Origin: Varroa destructor | Lineage: Eukaryota; Arthropoda; Arachnida; Mesostigmata; Varroidae | Assembly (NCBI RefSeq): GCF_002443255.2 | Contig: NW_019211455.1 | Coordinates: forward strand, 25,026,479-25,090,478 | DNA: 64,000 nucleotides | Direction of reading: 5' to 3' | Shown: piece after piece, positions 26,089 to 37,211 of the stretch | How positions within the stretch are numbered: the first letter of the stretch is position 1 | Layout: each line of letters starts with the position of its first letter | Program-made: the position numbers and the translations under genes | The notes under the pieces: model-generated | Databases searched by the model: none | Told to the model about the DNA's origin: nothing | The model's input: only the letters and a program-made list of their open reading frames with translations

Positions 26089-27190
26089 TGACATCTTTCA
26101 TGCATTAGTATCTATGTACACATATGTAGATTTTAAATTACTATGTCAATTTATTTAGCCACTAAGTAAAGATTTTTCTAAAATATTGTACATTTTTCTA
26201 TGAATCACAAAAGGCAAGTACCCGGCTATCTCGTATATCTTCGTTAAGCCATTGTTTAAGCCAGATGTATCCGCCTCGTAGAAATTGTACATAATTTGCC
26301 AACGTGGAGCCGTTGTTGCAAGTTGGCAGCGCGCAGGCTTTTTATTTTTTACCAAAAGGTTTTCTGATAAAACAACGCCTTGCTCAGAACAATGTGTATA
26401 AAAAAAAAACAGAGTAGATGTTGTAGTTAAGTGACTCGTGCACAGAAAAGAACTTAAAGAACAATAGAGGTTAATCGGTACCATTTGCACTTCCCGTAGT
26501 TAGCAGAATCTACTCCACAAATGGAACGTTTCAAAACTATAGGGCCTTGCTGCCAGATTCAGCCTCCTTTTTGGATCTGTACATGCTTCTATTGAGCTCA
26601 TGTGACTCTGGGAAAATTGTTTTTGCAACAACCTTTAATAAAGCCAGATTTGTATTTTCTTCATTTCGATTTCGTTAATTCAGGTCGATTTTGAACTATC
26701 CAAAAAAAAAAATTATCTTGAATTCGATGTTTACAAGTCCTAGTATAGTCCCGCCTGGTTTTTATATCTGTGTGTTTAGGCGGAAATAATAAAATCAATA
26801 TTTTCTAGAGATTTGAAATGGTTGTTTCTTTTGTTATAAATAATATACTTCCTAAAACTTATAGTTCTTCGTTTAAATAAAATATCCCAAATCAAACATA
26901 AACGAGCAAATCTTAGAAATAAACCTGCTATTAATTTTAGAATCGTGTAGGCACTTGTGTTCTCCCCTAAAAGCCCGTCAAACGACAATATTCCAAATCT
27001 TCGGTTATTTTTTTGCATTTTATTAAATATACAACACGATAAATAAGCACACCTTATATTAACCATATGTACTTAGGTACGTTCGACAGTTAATCGTAGT
27101 TTACTGCTTTTTCTCGCAAATAATTTTTTCTCTTTTTGTTTTTTTATTTTGTTTGTTCTTTTGATCTATGTACTTGAAATCGATTTCCAG

Positions 27191-27299
27191 TGGCCGACTT
27201 CACGCAGCAATTGTCACAATTGCATGAGCAGTATGCCGAGGATCTTCAGCTTCTGGTCGAAGCCTTCCGAAAGCGCAATATCGAGCTCAAGAAGGAGAG
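27191..27299 (+). CDS. Exon of a large F-BAR/FCH-like domain gene (first helix region)
   Basis: This 109-base exon is flanked by a good acceptor (GAAATCGATTTCCAG) and donor (GGAGAG|GTACGA). It encodes 35 complete residues, beginning ADFTQQLSQLHEQYAEDLQL and ending AFRKRNIELKKE, plus two bases of the next codon. The spacing of Leu, Tyr and charged residues suits a long amphipathic helix such as helices 1-2 of an F-BAR (FCH) domain, which dimerises and binds curved membrane. The third codon positions are GC-rich, unlike the surrounding DNA. The strongest support is the exon at 57685: its first base A completes AGA (Arg) and the protein continues RPAYTSSLF. The subfamily (FES/FER, CIP4, srGAP, NWK/FCHSD, other) is not assigned. 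A (TA)n tract begins 24 bases after the donor. Confidence 0.8.
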
Positions 27300-27322
27300 G
27301 TACGAATTTCGTGTAAATGTTC

Positions 27323-27334
27323 ATATATATATAC

Positions 27335-27394
<60 letters not shown>
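27323..27394. repeat. (TA)n microsatellite with ATACAT interruptions, next to a 5' splice site
   Basis: About 72 bases, interrupted twice early by TACATA, then pure TA. It starts 24 bases after the donor of the exon 27191..27299. It can form a hairpin within the first 100 bases of the intron. Confidence 0.96.
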
Positions 27395-27396
<2 letters not shown>

Positions 27397-27621
27397 TTCT
27401 ACTTTTTGTTTCAGTGAGTAGCGTATGCGATGGTTGCACTGTCATACAGCACGACAATATGCATGGATTATGATCAAATACTCCAGAAAAACTAGAATGA
27501 ACTGAGCGAAACACGAGGCCTAAGTAGAAAAATAATATGTTATAAACAGTTCATAAACAATAAGAATACAATGCGATACTGGTTTCTGGAAGTGTCTGCT
27601 CTAAGCGCCGTATGATCTTAG

Positions 27622-27936
27622 GAGTCTATAGTTGTGACAGACAAAGCCGGTAATAATGTCATCTCTACCTACATATTTCCCGTCAGCACAGGTGGAGTCG
27701 GTAACTTCAGTGTTGAGCAACTGGCTATGTACGGAGTCAAGTATTTCTCTCCGAGTCTACCTGCCGAACGTTATAACTAGGCCAGAAAAAATCGCAAGAG
27801 TGATGTAACCACTCCTCTGAATGGCGATATCGTAGCCCTGAAGGATCCAACTGAATTCGAGAACGACCTATTTGGATGCAATTTGAAAGTGAATGTAGTT
27901 ATAATCAAACAACGAGTACTGGTAGAAACAATGTAA
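27622..27936 (+). pseudogene. Open frame broken by one TAG (possible decayed coding segment)
   Basis: One frame is open from just after a TAG at 27619..27621 to a TAA at 27934..27936, apart from a single in-frame TAG at 27778..27780. Before the break it reads TYIFPVSTGGVGNFSVEQL and MYGVKYFSPSLPAERYN. After the break it reads SDVTTPLNGDIVALKDPTEF and ENDLFGC. The residue mix on both sides looks protein-like, and both parts share the frame. A pyrimidine-rich acceptor-like site (CCCGTCAGCACAG) lies within the first part. It is 320 bases downstream of the F-BAR-like exon but does not continue that protein. No family was recognised. A chance open run is possible. Confidence 0.2.
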
Positions 27937-30636
27937 CAGTTAGAGTGATTCATAACTCAATAAAACACCGAGTTTTCAGCTTGATTCTTTCGAGGTGGCC
28001 AGCGGGAAACGGCAATCCTACCATAAAAACGTATATCCGTAATGGCTTTTCCTGATACCCTGAGAAAAAAATCATTTTATTGCAACGAAATTTCTTCATC
28101 GCACCCCTTTCCATTTTCGGGTGACCAAAAATGACGTAAGAGAGAACGCAAAAATGTAAGCATTGCCACATTCTGGGCTAGTGCTTGCTAAGCATTTTTG
28201 ACCTTGTCCGGCTCTCATAGGCATAGCGGGTCTTCTTTCCCACTCTGTTGAATATCTAATTGTTCGAATCGAGCCTTTATTATATTATATATAATATGTG
28301 CTATATTAACATTCGAATTATTGATAAGGTGATCTCGCTTACTAAAAAGAATCACTAATTCAACGAAAAAACGTTTTGGCATATCTGCAGCCTATCGTGT
28401 TGCCTTCGTCCGTTCCATACTCGGTGCGATGCTTCTTTCCGCCGAAGAACGAATAGATCTGCTACAAACCAACTAGAATTTATGCACCAGGACATGCAAT
28501 AGCGATAGCCTTGATCGTACTAGTTTAAGAAACTCTATGAGTAATGGTGAAACAATACAGTGTGGAACTTCGTTGTCGTTTACCTAAGGATCTATACAGA
28601 ATATTCAGGCACCTACCAGCTATAGTGCAGATATCTATCACAGACATGTTGCCAGTAAGAGGAAGGAACAACATATATTTTTTTTCTGTTCCTTTTATTA
28701 TCGTCATTTATTCGTCCTTGACATAGATTTGCTTTGCGCTACTATAGTCGTACTACAGTTGTAACTATATGGTTCTTCCCAAATATTTCATTACAACAGT
28801 CTGTCCAAATTTAGGCAATTCTGCTTGTGGATTTCCGTCCAAAGGTATTATTTGTTGTAGGCTGCAAGCTATCCTGTGCATGTCGCCTGGTAGAGTCCTA
28901 TCTACACCTTATCATCGTAACAGCAGCATCGTACCGTACGTTTTTCTCGATATTAATCTCAAATTCGAACTCGTTTGCCCATTCTCCCTGTTGTCAATAT
29001 AACACCTGCAGGCACTGAGACAGTTCGACCGCTGGGTCGCCTACCGCCACTGGCGTCCCCTGCCCACCCTTTCTCCCTCCGCTATCCGCTCCGTTTACTA
29101 GCCGTGTTCTACGTTTTATCGATATCTGCCGTCCGGTCTATTTTGCACCGAGTGCAAAACCCCCGCCGCACTTTTCTTGATCCTCGCTTTAACAGCCATC
29201 CTGTTTGGTGTCCCAAGGGCGAATGGGTGCGGTAGCTGTAACTACAGCCACTAGTTCAACGCGGTCTCTCCAGCTCCTTTGATCGTCTGCCGTGCCCCGA
29301 TGCTTTCAATGCAACGCCACGTTCTTCCATTCAATCCAATCTTTTGCTTCTGCTTTTTCCCAAAAGTTCCTATCGTGTGACAAATTGATGAGCCAGCGAT
29401 TCAGCAAATCGCTCGTTCATCGCATCGATACCTTTCATGAATTTAGTGAAATAACTAAAAGCTGCTCTTGAACACTCTTGGTTAATAGCATGATAAAAGC
29501 TGGATGTTTAATGAGCACACCATTAAAAAGACAAGATACTGGGAAAAGAAGATAAATATTAGGCGTTTCGGAAAAGAGTTAACGATAAACGACACGAACC
29601 ATATATACACAAATCTGAAATGTTACTATAAACCTGACAAAAATCGTGGCAGACTTCAATTCAATTACTATAATAACAACTGTGTCGCTCAAGCCAAAGA
29701 GCCGTACTTTTTCTCTAGTATTTCTCAGCATTTCCACAGCCCGCCTTCAACTAGGTGTAGAGTCAGTCTCCAACCTGTTGTAACAGGCAGGCACCGTCAT
29801 TTTGTCGTCCAATACTTCGCTGACAAATGAACGGCCGAATTTATTGCTTCGGTACTTATTGCTCCAGATATCATCTTTTTTTCGTGCGGGGCTTCCGTAG
29901 ACACAGATATAACTTTACTCAAGTCATTTGCACTGACTAGCGAAGCTCATTTTTTAGAGATTCAATCCTTTCAACTGGTTTTCATGCGAAAGTTGCATTT
30001 TGTACCTTCCCGCGCCCTTACGTGTCCTTCACCGTCTTGTTTGGCTCGATATTTCCCTCAGCTCTTCAAAGCTTTTCCCCTTTTTGTCGATGCAGGACTG
30101 AGTATTCACCACAAGCGCCACCTATGTTTTGCCTGTTCTCATCTGAGCGAATCGTGCATCATAGTTTGTTTGTAGGTCATAATATTTACCGATTAGATAT
30201 AATAATGCAGAGCGGCGAAATCGTGCGTCTAAGTCAGTTGTCCAATAGTGCGTTTTACTAGATCAAGTTAGTCTTTGCTAGAAAAAATCGTTGCTCGACG
30301 TTTCAAAATATATCGCTGAAAGATTATTACTTATGTAACCAAACCATCAAAAGGGCTATGGGGATAAATAACTCTCTGGTAGGTTTTTAAATAGCTTCCT
30401 TTAGTGTAAAAATATTTTGGGTTCGTTATAACAAGACCTTAGCTGACGTACAGATCTATATCATCTCTGTTTCAATTAGTGACCTTAATTAGCGCTGACC
30501 GGAATAAGGTGCTTCTAACTATTCTACCGATTTTATCTTTCCCGAGTAAACTATAGCATGCGAGCCGCTGATGGTTTAACGTACTCTTACCACTCGCAGG
30601 GCATTTTTGTCATAGTTCACCTAATGAAGCATGGTA

Positions 30637-30653
30637 AATAATAATAATAATAA
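30637..30653. repeat. (AAT)n microsatellite
   Basis: Short AAT trinucleotide array, about 17 bases. Confidence 0.85.
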
Positions 30654-31115
30654 CATTTCATTTAGAGTGCAGTTTCTACGCTGAAAACCGGATGCTGATG
30701 GCCTGCTTCCTAGTATCTATAGAGTAGCATACGGGGATTATGAAAACAAAGCCCATCACAATGCTGCTATTTCCCACTGCGTTCGAAGCGTCATACGAAA
30801 GTTTTCGGCGTATCGATTTGGACCTTGGCGTCTCCATTTGCATAGTTAACAGTCACATCGAGATCCAGACGTCTAGGCTTGAACAAACGTCACTCTAAGC
30901 AGTAAATATGTGATAATAGATATTTTTTTGTAAATAAATTGTATATAAAATTTATTAGAAATCGTCAACAAACAAGTAATCGTATGTTGTGAGCTAACTG
31001 ACAATGCCTAGAAATAAGAGCATTTTTCAGTGTAATAAAGTTGCCCTAGTAAGGTACCATGCATGGCGCAGTGTGAGCCCACGACGATGTGAAGTAAACG
31101 TAATATCAAACGTAA

Positions 31116-31140
31116 TAAATACTAATATTATTATTATTAT
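31116..31140. repeat. (ATT)n-like microsatellite
   Basis: Array of ATT with one irregular unit at its left end. Confidence 0.85.
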
Positions 31141-31623
31141 GAGCTTTCGTCGATTACAACCTTCAGACAACGAAATAAAATTTATTAGAATGTGTAGTTT
31201 TCTACTAATAATTGATAGTCTCCTCCAAATGCTTCGGACAAAGGAGTTGAACTGATCTTTGTTTTAGATGCTCTTCGTTCGTCTAGACTTTCGTATTTAC
31301 TTTAGAACAGGCCGTTCGGAAGAAGGGGTCACACTAACTAATCCGAGGAACAGACCACCCGAGCTACGATATCCTGCTACTAGCACAAATATTCTGTTCG
31401 GATCCTTTTTCGCCCGCGGGAAAAATTTCCAGAGGTAGAATGATCAGGTAATGGACGGAGCAGCTAAAAAACGACAGCAGCTAGTAGAATTAGCGCACGA
31501 GGTATATTCGAGGTGCGTACTAATCCGATCGGCGCGGATTGAGCGAAGCTAACGTCTAGCACTTCTGATTTTTACTTCATCGGTCTTCTAAGTCCGTCAG
31601 AATTTCGGGCTCGTCGATCAAAC

Positions 31624-31761
31624 CTGTGCGTAGCGATCGGCCGGCTAGCCGGCAATATCCTGTTCTCTCAGCTACGGCAGCCATCAACATCGCACGCTGC
31701 TGAGGAGTTTCGCAAGTAAAGAAACGGTAACAGGCGCATCGCGTGGCGCCAATATTGTGAG
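31624..31761 (-). CDS. Possible minus-strand internal exon, Cys-containing, unrecognised
   Basis: This 138-base minus-strand segment lies between an acceptor-like site (TTTTGTTAGATACAG) and a donor-like site (CGCACAG|GTTTGA). It is open throughout and CpG-rich against an AT-rich background. It reads AHNIGATRCACYRFFTCE, then PQQRAMLMAAVAERTGYCRL. Several cysteines could suggest an extracellular module, but no known fold was identified. It would be a nested gene on the strand opposite the large intron. The splice signals are only moderate, so chance remains a serious alternative. Confidence 0.2.
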
Positions 31762-31982
31762 CTGTATCTAACAAAACAGTAGCCAGGGAGAACTAAATTG
31801 CCACTGCGCATTGACAGTGAACATAGGTCCCGTAGAAAGGGAGAACGACCTGCAGAAGCTTAGCAGCTAACAGGCGATCGACAGCAGCAAAACTCAATTC
31901 TAGATTTCCGAATCAGCGAGGCGAACGCCTTCGACCGACCGGGTAAACGTTCATCTGACGTCTTTTTTACTATGTCGCCGCT

Positions 31983-32022
31983 GCTCCATCTATATATACA
32001 TATATGTATACATAGATGGAGC
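31983..32022. repeat. 40-base near-perfect palindrome (20-bp arms, no loop)
   Basis: GCTCCATCTATATATACATA and the following 20 bases are reverse complements with one mismatch. The outer ends are non-repetitive (GCTCCATC and GATGGAGC), so it is not only a TA tract. Confidence 0.92.
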
Positions 32023-35000
32023 GGCCTAGACTATTTTCCTCTGCGGTCTTTTTTGTCTCTCGGTATGTTTGAAGTCAAATGAATTAAGGACACTTTTAAG
32101 AAATCCACATTATTTTGAAAGGCTCTTTCCGCGACCACTATTAGTTTCGTCAAATCCTTGCGCAGTTTCTTTTCATTACCTCGAGTTCCTCGAACTCTTG
32201 CCAGCACTTCACAGTACGTTCTACTTGCAACGACGTACGTTTTACTAACACCGCGTTCTGGAGCTCGCCGGTGAATGGGGAGCTTGCACGAGCTCAGTCT
32301 CTACTATTTGTGCCATGCTACCGTCCTAGTATAAGTAAGACAAATAGAAGAATCTAGATGCCTGCCTTATTGAATTGTTTCTTTCCTTTTGGGGCGGTCT
32401 TCGTCGTTGGGTCAGATAGACAGGCGAACGCACGTCGAAGAATGACATGAGCAAGAGCGTTGCCCCCTCAGAGCTTTGATAAAGATACCACTGCTCTAGC
32501 TCCTTTATTGGCACACCCTTGGCATCCTCGCACGATCACGGCATATATCACTATTGCCTTAAAATTTCAAGTTTCACAATAATCCCTAAAAACAAATGTG
32601 GAAACTATCACATGATTAAAAGGACCGTGATTCGTATATCTAGAGAAGATCCATCAAAGAAGCCAATGTATTTGAGAAGCGCACAGGTCGATGCCTCTAG
32701 CTGAAACTGACTGGTCTCACAATAAATAGTGAAGAACTATTTCGGGGATCATTTTTAAGTATGCTTTCCGAAACGAGCTCTAGGGCAGTTGAAAACCTCA
32801 TTCCATTATTTGGGTAACAAAGAACAAACGTTGTTTACACAATAGACATTTTTGGTATCGTGATTTTATTTAGGATTCGAATTTTTACTGTTAATGACAA
32901 ATGAAAAACGAGGCTTGGATGATAACTGTACAAAGGCAATGATCATGGTTAAACGAGGAGACACTCTTACTGGGAATAACTACAATTAAACTATAACAGC
33001 GTGATTTTAAACTGGCTTAAAAGATATGAGACTGCAAAAAATCACTTGAATACTTTACAATGTGCGATTAACATAATAACGTAATTCGTCACGAATAGTT
33101 TTACATATACATAAATTATATGGTAAATAGTAGTTCAACACGTTATTGCAATGCCAATTGGACTTTCCGCTTACCTTAGTGAACTCCGCTGCACAACACG
33201 AATTGTACCTACAATAAGGCCTGATGCTGAAACGGCAACGATAACTAAAAATTAACAAATAGAAGCCTGGTGTAAGGACGCTGGCAAATAGCTAAGTAGA
33301 ACGATCGCTGTCTAAAGAGATATTTTCAGACAAAGCTGCGTTCTGTAGTTGACTCGAGTTTAGTACAAAGGATCGTCGGAATGTTTTGGTCTGTCCACTC
33401 CAAGTTCACTTGCCGACTCTAAGACTGATTCCCATGGACACCTTCTCCACGAAGGCCAGAATGTTAATTTTCCGCAACGACAGAAGCTATTTGCCAGTGG
33501 TTTCGCGGCCGTGTTAAACAAATGATTCTATGACACAAGAAATAGGAGGTACGATACATGCAATAATACAGAATACACAAACAAAATAAGATGGACGTAT
33601 TACTGTTACATTGAAAGGCACACACTGGGTAGTTTCGGTACTTTGCTTGATACTGAGAGGTGTTTCTGATAAAGTGCACTTCACTGATGACTGGCAAGAA
33701 AGCTATCATCAGAAAGCTGGTACACGGTAGTGCGCAACTGCTGCGGATGGGCGCGCCGAACGCAAACAGAATTAAGTTATTGACTTAAATACTACATAGA
33801 ATATTAATTCAAAACTACCATATCGGAGTACGGCGGACTTTAGAACAGCTTGGAAAACATCTAGTCGAGGTTTCAGTAGATTTTGAGGTTTACAGTAGTA
33901 CATCTAACATCGAGACTTTGGTGCTTACTCATTAGTATGCTTATAGTCGAGATGGAGCATGTATATATGTATAAACCTTTTATACTAAATTTCTTTTGAA
34001 CGGAACCCGTTTGAATTTGAACACCGAGTTTAGCATTTACTCATAAAAACCTTTCTTTCTTTTTCCTATGATGGCCTTCGGTATCATAGTCGAGTTCGGG
34101 AGCCTACGGCCTTTCTACGAACGGCGTACGATGTCCTCAGTTCAGTTTCGTGCAACTGTCCACATTGGGTTCACAACGACTGACCTTTAACAGAGCGAGT
34201 AAATTTTAGATCAGTAGATTACTCGTGCACCTTCGCTCTGAAGCCTTCGGAAGCTAAGAAAAGAACACCTCAGCTTATGTTCGCCTGGCTGGTCGTCTGT
34301 GAAACTGTTGCCGCACCCAAATTACTATTTAATGAAATCCTTGCACCAGTAGCTATAGCCATTGCCACAAAGCCGTATTTGCTATACTACATTGATGGTA
34401 ACGGAGATATTAGCTAGTAGGAAGCCTCGCGACGAAATCTTAGGGCAACAGGCCACCTACCCAGATTTTCTGATATGCTCTCGATCGCTGTGACTCGTTA
34501 GGCTCTGTTAAGCCGCTAGCCACAAGCAAACAGACCTGATAATATGGCAGCCGCTACAATGAATCCGAATGAGTTCCAATTAAAAAGCCCTTAGGTAACC
34601 GATTACCACGGTGGCGTTTCTGTAGAAGTTACCATTTGGGATACAAAAGAAGACAAGGAACAATAAATGGTCTCCCATTGAAATACGGCGACGTTACATG
34701 GCATCCGGTCAAAGCGCAGCTACCTACACGCGAGTTGCACAAAAGAGAGCAGAACGTTAAGACTTCCATTATGACATAAGATTATATCTGTGCTTTTTTT
34801 TACGTTTGTCTAATGCATATATTTCTATATGTATTTAACATTTTAAATGGCGCGCCAATGCGCTTGCGCTATGGCCAAACGTTATGTGGGTGGGTTTGAA
34901 AATCGATCGTTAAAGATTAAGTTTGTATCTTATTTTAACACCGGCATTGGCTGCATACATAAACTATACTGTTGTTCAGTATCCGTTTCGTGAGCTAAGG

Positions 35001-35604
35001 CCCAAGTCTTGAAGCTTTTAATGTAGCTTTTTTAGTTTGAAATCACATATACTATATCAGTGTCTACTGAGTCAAAATAATATCCGTGGTTCATTATGAC
35101 AAACGGCCTGCACCTGCACCCGCCCATACATTTTCCGGTCTAACATAAACAATTCTTAACGAATAGTAGATATATTCAAAAAACGCTGCTTGTAAAAGCC
35201 GATTTCAGGTGTCTGTAGGGTGCTGTGAGAAGCCTTACATTATATTTTCTATAAACTATTACCTAGTTGAGCGGTATTTGATGAAAGCGATAGCACCAAG
35301 TATTAAGGCGACTCATTTAGGTCTATCCGAGTGAGTGCATGGTGCTCAATACAGTCACCTGATAGCTTTTGTATGAGGTTAGTGATTCTCTTCTTCTAAC
35401 TTCGAATGAAACAATCGTTGTTAGCAACTGATAACCTAAGAGCAACGTTGCTGGGAGCTCTCGTAAACGATTCACACTTCATTCGTCGTGCTATAAAACA
35501 TCGCCGTTAGTTAGAATAGAGGTCCATTTCGACATATTAAAAAAATAATCTTTGTCTCTCTCTTTTGCTGTAGCCAACAGACTTCTAATACTTATCGGCT
35601 TTAT

Positions 35605-35650
35605 CTCACAATACGAACACATCTTTCCTTAGATGTGTTCGTATTGTGAG
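35605..35650. repeat. Perfect foldback hairpin, 20-bp stem, 6-base loop
   Basis: The left arm 35605..35624 (CTCACAATACGAACACATCT) and right arm 35631..35650 are exact reverse complements, with loop TTCCTT. The stem stops abruptly at both ends. There are no terminal repeats or coding content to make it a recognised transposon. Confidence 0.97.
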
Positions 35651-36404
35651 TCCTTAGAATGAGACAGATCTAACCGGGCCTACCAGCCGTCGCACTTGAG
35701 AGGCCCCCGAGATGGGATTTTTTTTTAGATATCTTTCCATATTGGAGCCAGGAAGGCTGCACGCGTACCCATTATATCAAAAAGGCGAAATTATCACATT
35801 GGAATCGGTGACTCGAGTTTGGCCTGCGTCTGTATCTGTCTGTCGTCATTTCCAGTGTTTTTCTAATTTACGACATTAAACAGACAGATGACAAGATTAC
35901 TCACTACTTCGTACATCAATTTAGTCGCATAAACTTGACGAGAGTCGAAGAAAATCAGATGACTCACAGCGATATGCCACTTGCAGAAACTGAAAAAAAA
36001 CACTTGTAGGAACCAAAAAAATATTAGTGAAGAAAATTTATACTTATAAAAACAAAAATATTTCCTTCGCTAACACTTTTTTGGTATTTCAGCTTTGATG
36101 TGAGTGATTGCTCGTGTGACTCTTCCATAAGTACACTGGAGCTGCTTATGTTTATTTGAATAGAAAACAATAAAAGGAAACATATTCGTATGATAGCTTA
36201 TGAGAAGCACCGTTCGACAATGCTTTTTTTTTGTTTTAATAGGAATGGTGTCTCAAGTTCCTATCGGTCGACCGTGATATTTGCAGGCTTCTCAACGATT
36301 TTTTAGCTCGCTGAGGTCAGGCAAGCTTCTTGCTTCCCTAGTTGACCTTACATTGTTGACTATTGATAAAGTTCTATTTGCTGCAAAACAATATATAATT
36401 GTAA

Positions 36405-36453
36405 GGGTTTAATTAAGGTTCTCATTAAGGGGTTAATTTAAGGTTCTCATTAG
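36405..36453. repeat. Two-unit direct tandem repeat (about 24 bases each)
   Basis: Two adjacent imperfect copies share the core TTAAGGTTCTCATTA and begin with GGTTTAATTAAGG or GGTTAATTTAAGG. Confidence 0.85.
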
Positions 36454-36705
36454 TCGTTGTAAGCATGCGCTCTCGAAAATGAACACCATCTTATATATAA
36501 ATGCCCTAACAAGACGCGCAATATTTAGTAGTATCTAGACATCAGGTCGATTTGTTACAGGCTCAAATTATTCTAGATACAATTGCGTCTTCGAGCTTTG
36601 ATCATCCGATTGGTTGTGGTAAGAACATTTCTTGTACTAGCTGTATCAAAGCATTTGCCATCTTTGTGTCCTGTTCGATTTTGTACAACATACAGTAGAC
36701 CGCCA

Positions 36706-37113
36706 TCAAACAACAAAGCGAAGGTAACTGAGTTGAATTTGAAAAATCATATAGGCTTCAGAGAAAAACATAAACCATTGATCATTCTGCCCCAGAGGAA
36801 GAAGTGCAAATAGAACACAACCTATCAGAAAGCTCAGTAAGAATCGAATCTTCTTGATGGCACACGCAAAGTAACAAGAAGATATTTCCAACAGCATTTC
36901 TAGATTACGGGCATAGTGCGCAAGCCCATTAATAGATGACGGATCATCGTGTAAAGCTGACCGCGCACAGACCAAGTGAGAATCCTTTATGTCAGAAACG
37001 CATCTATAGAAGCTTGGGTATACGAAGATCTTTGGTTTAAAGCAACTTCGTGCGGTATCGCAAGATGTTAACACAGGCCCTTTGACCGAATAGACTGGAC
37101 CATCACGATCCAT
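36706..37113 (-). CDS. 135-codon minus-strand open frame, hydrophobic C-terminal half, unrecognised
   Basis: This is an ATG-initiated frame (GAGGATGGATCG) of 135 codons. The N-terminal part has several cysteines and a KPKIFVYPSFYRC string followed by DIKDSHLVC and LHDDPSSI. The C-terminal part has two hydrophobic stretches, FLLSFLIGCVLFALLPLG and WFMFFSEAYMIFQIQL. The KIFVYP and DDPS spacing faintly recalls exostosin-type glycosyltransferases, but the match is too thin to name. The start lies 39 bases from the inner edge of the perfect 29-bp hairpin at 37152..37211. It would be nested antisense in the large intron. The length is within the chance range. Confidence 0.2.
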   Translation of the reverse strand: MDRDGPVYSVKGPVLTSCDTARSCFKPKIFVYPSFYRCVSDIKDSHLVCARSALHDDPSSINGLAHYARNLEMLLEISSCYFACAIKKIRFLLSFLIGCVLFALLPLGQNDQWFMFFSEAYMIFQIQLSYLRFVV

Positions 37114-37151
37114 CCTCTGGTCAGCGTTACTAACGAAGCGGTCAATTTAAA

Positions 37152-37211
37152 ACCTTGATCTAGCCATTACGATTACTTTATTTAAAGTAATCGTAATGGC
37201 TAGATCAAGGT
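37152..37211. repeat. Perfect foldback hairpin, 29-bp stem, 2-base loop
   Basis: The left arm 37152..37180 and right arm 37183..37211 are exact reverse complements over 29 bases, separated only by TT. The arms begin ACCTTGATCTAGCC and end GGCTAGATCAAGGT. A loop of two bases is too small for a microRNA precursor. Confidence 0.98.

Larger units (their letters stand above)
712..27190 (+). other. Candidate first large intron (about 26.5 kb)
   Basis: This interval runs from the weak donor after 711 to the acceptor GATTTCCAG before 27191. It is mostly AT-rich non-coding DNA with (TA)n tracts, homopolymers and two foldback hairpins, listed separately. Sub-stretches with nothing else that I can support are roughly 2.0-3.4, 4.6-6.7, 9.1-9.9, 10.9-12.8, 15.9-22.6 and 26.1-27.1 kb. 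A GC-richer segment at about 12.9-15.3 kb has scattered open frames and pyrimidine-rich runs, but no gene I can name. The intron status depends on accepting the exon at 557..711. If that exon is wrong, this is intergenic sequence or another intron. Confidence 0.4.
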
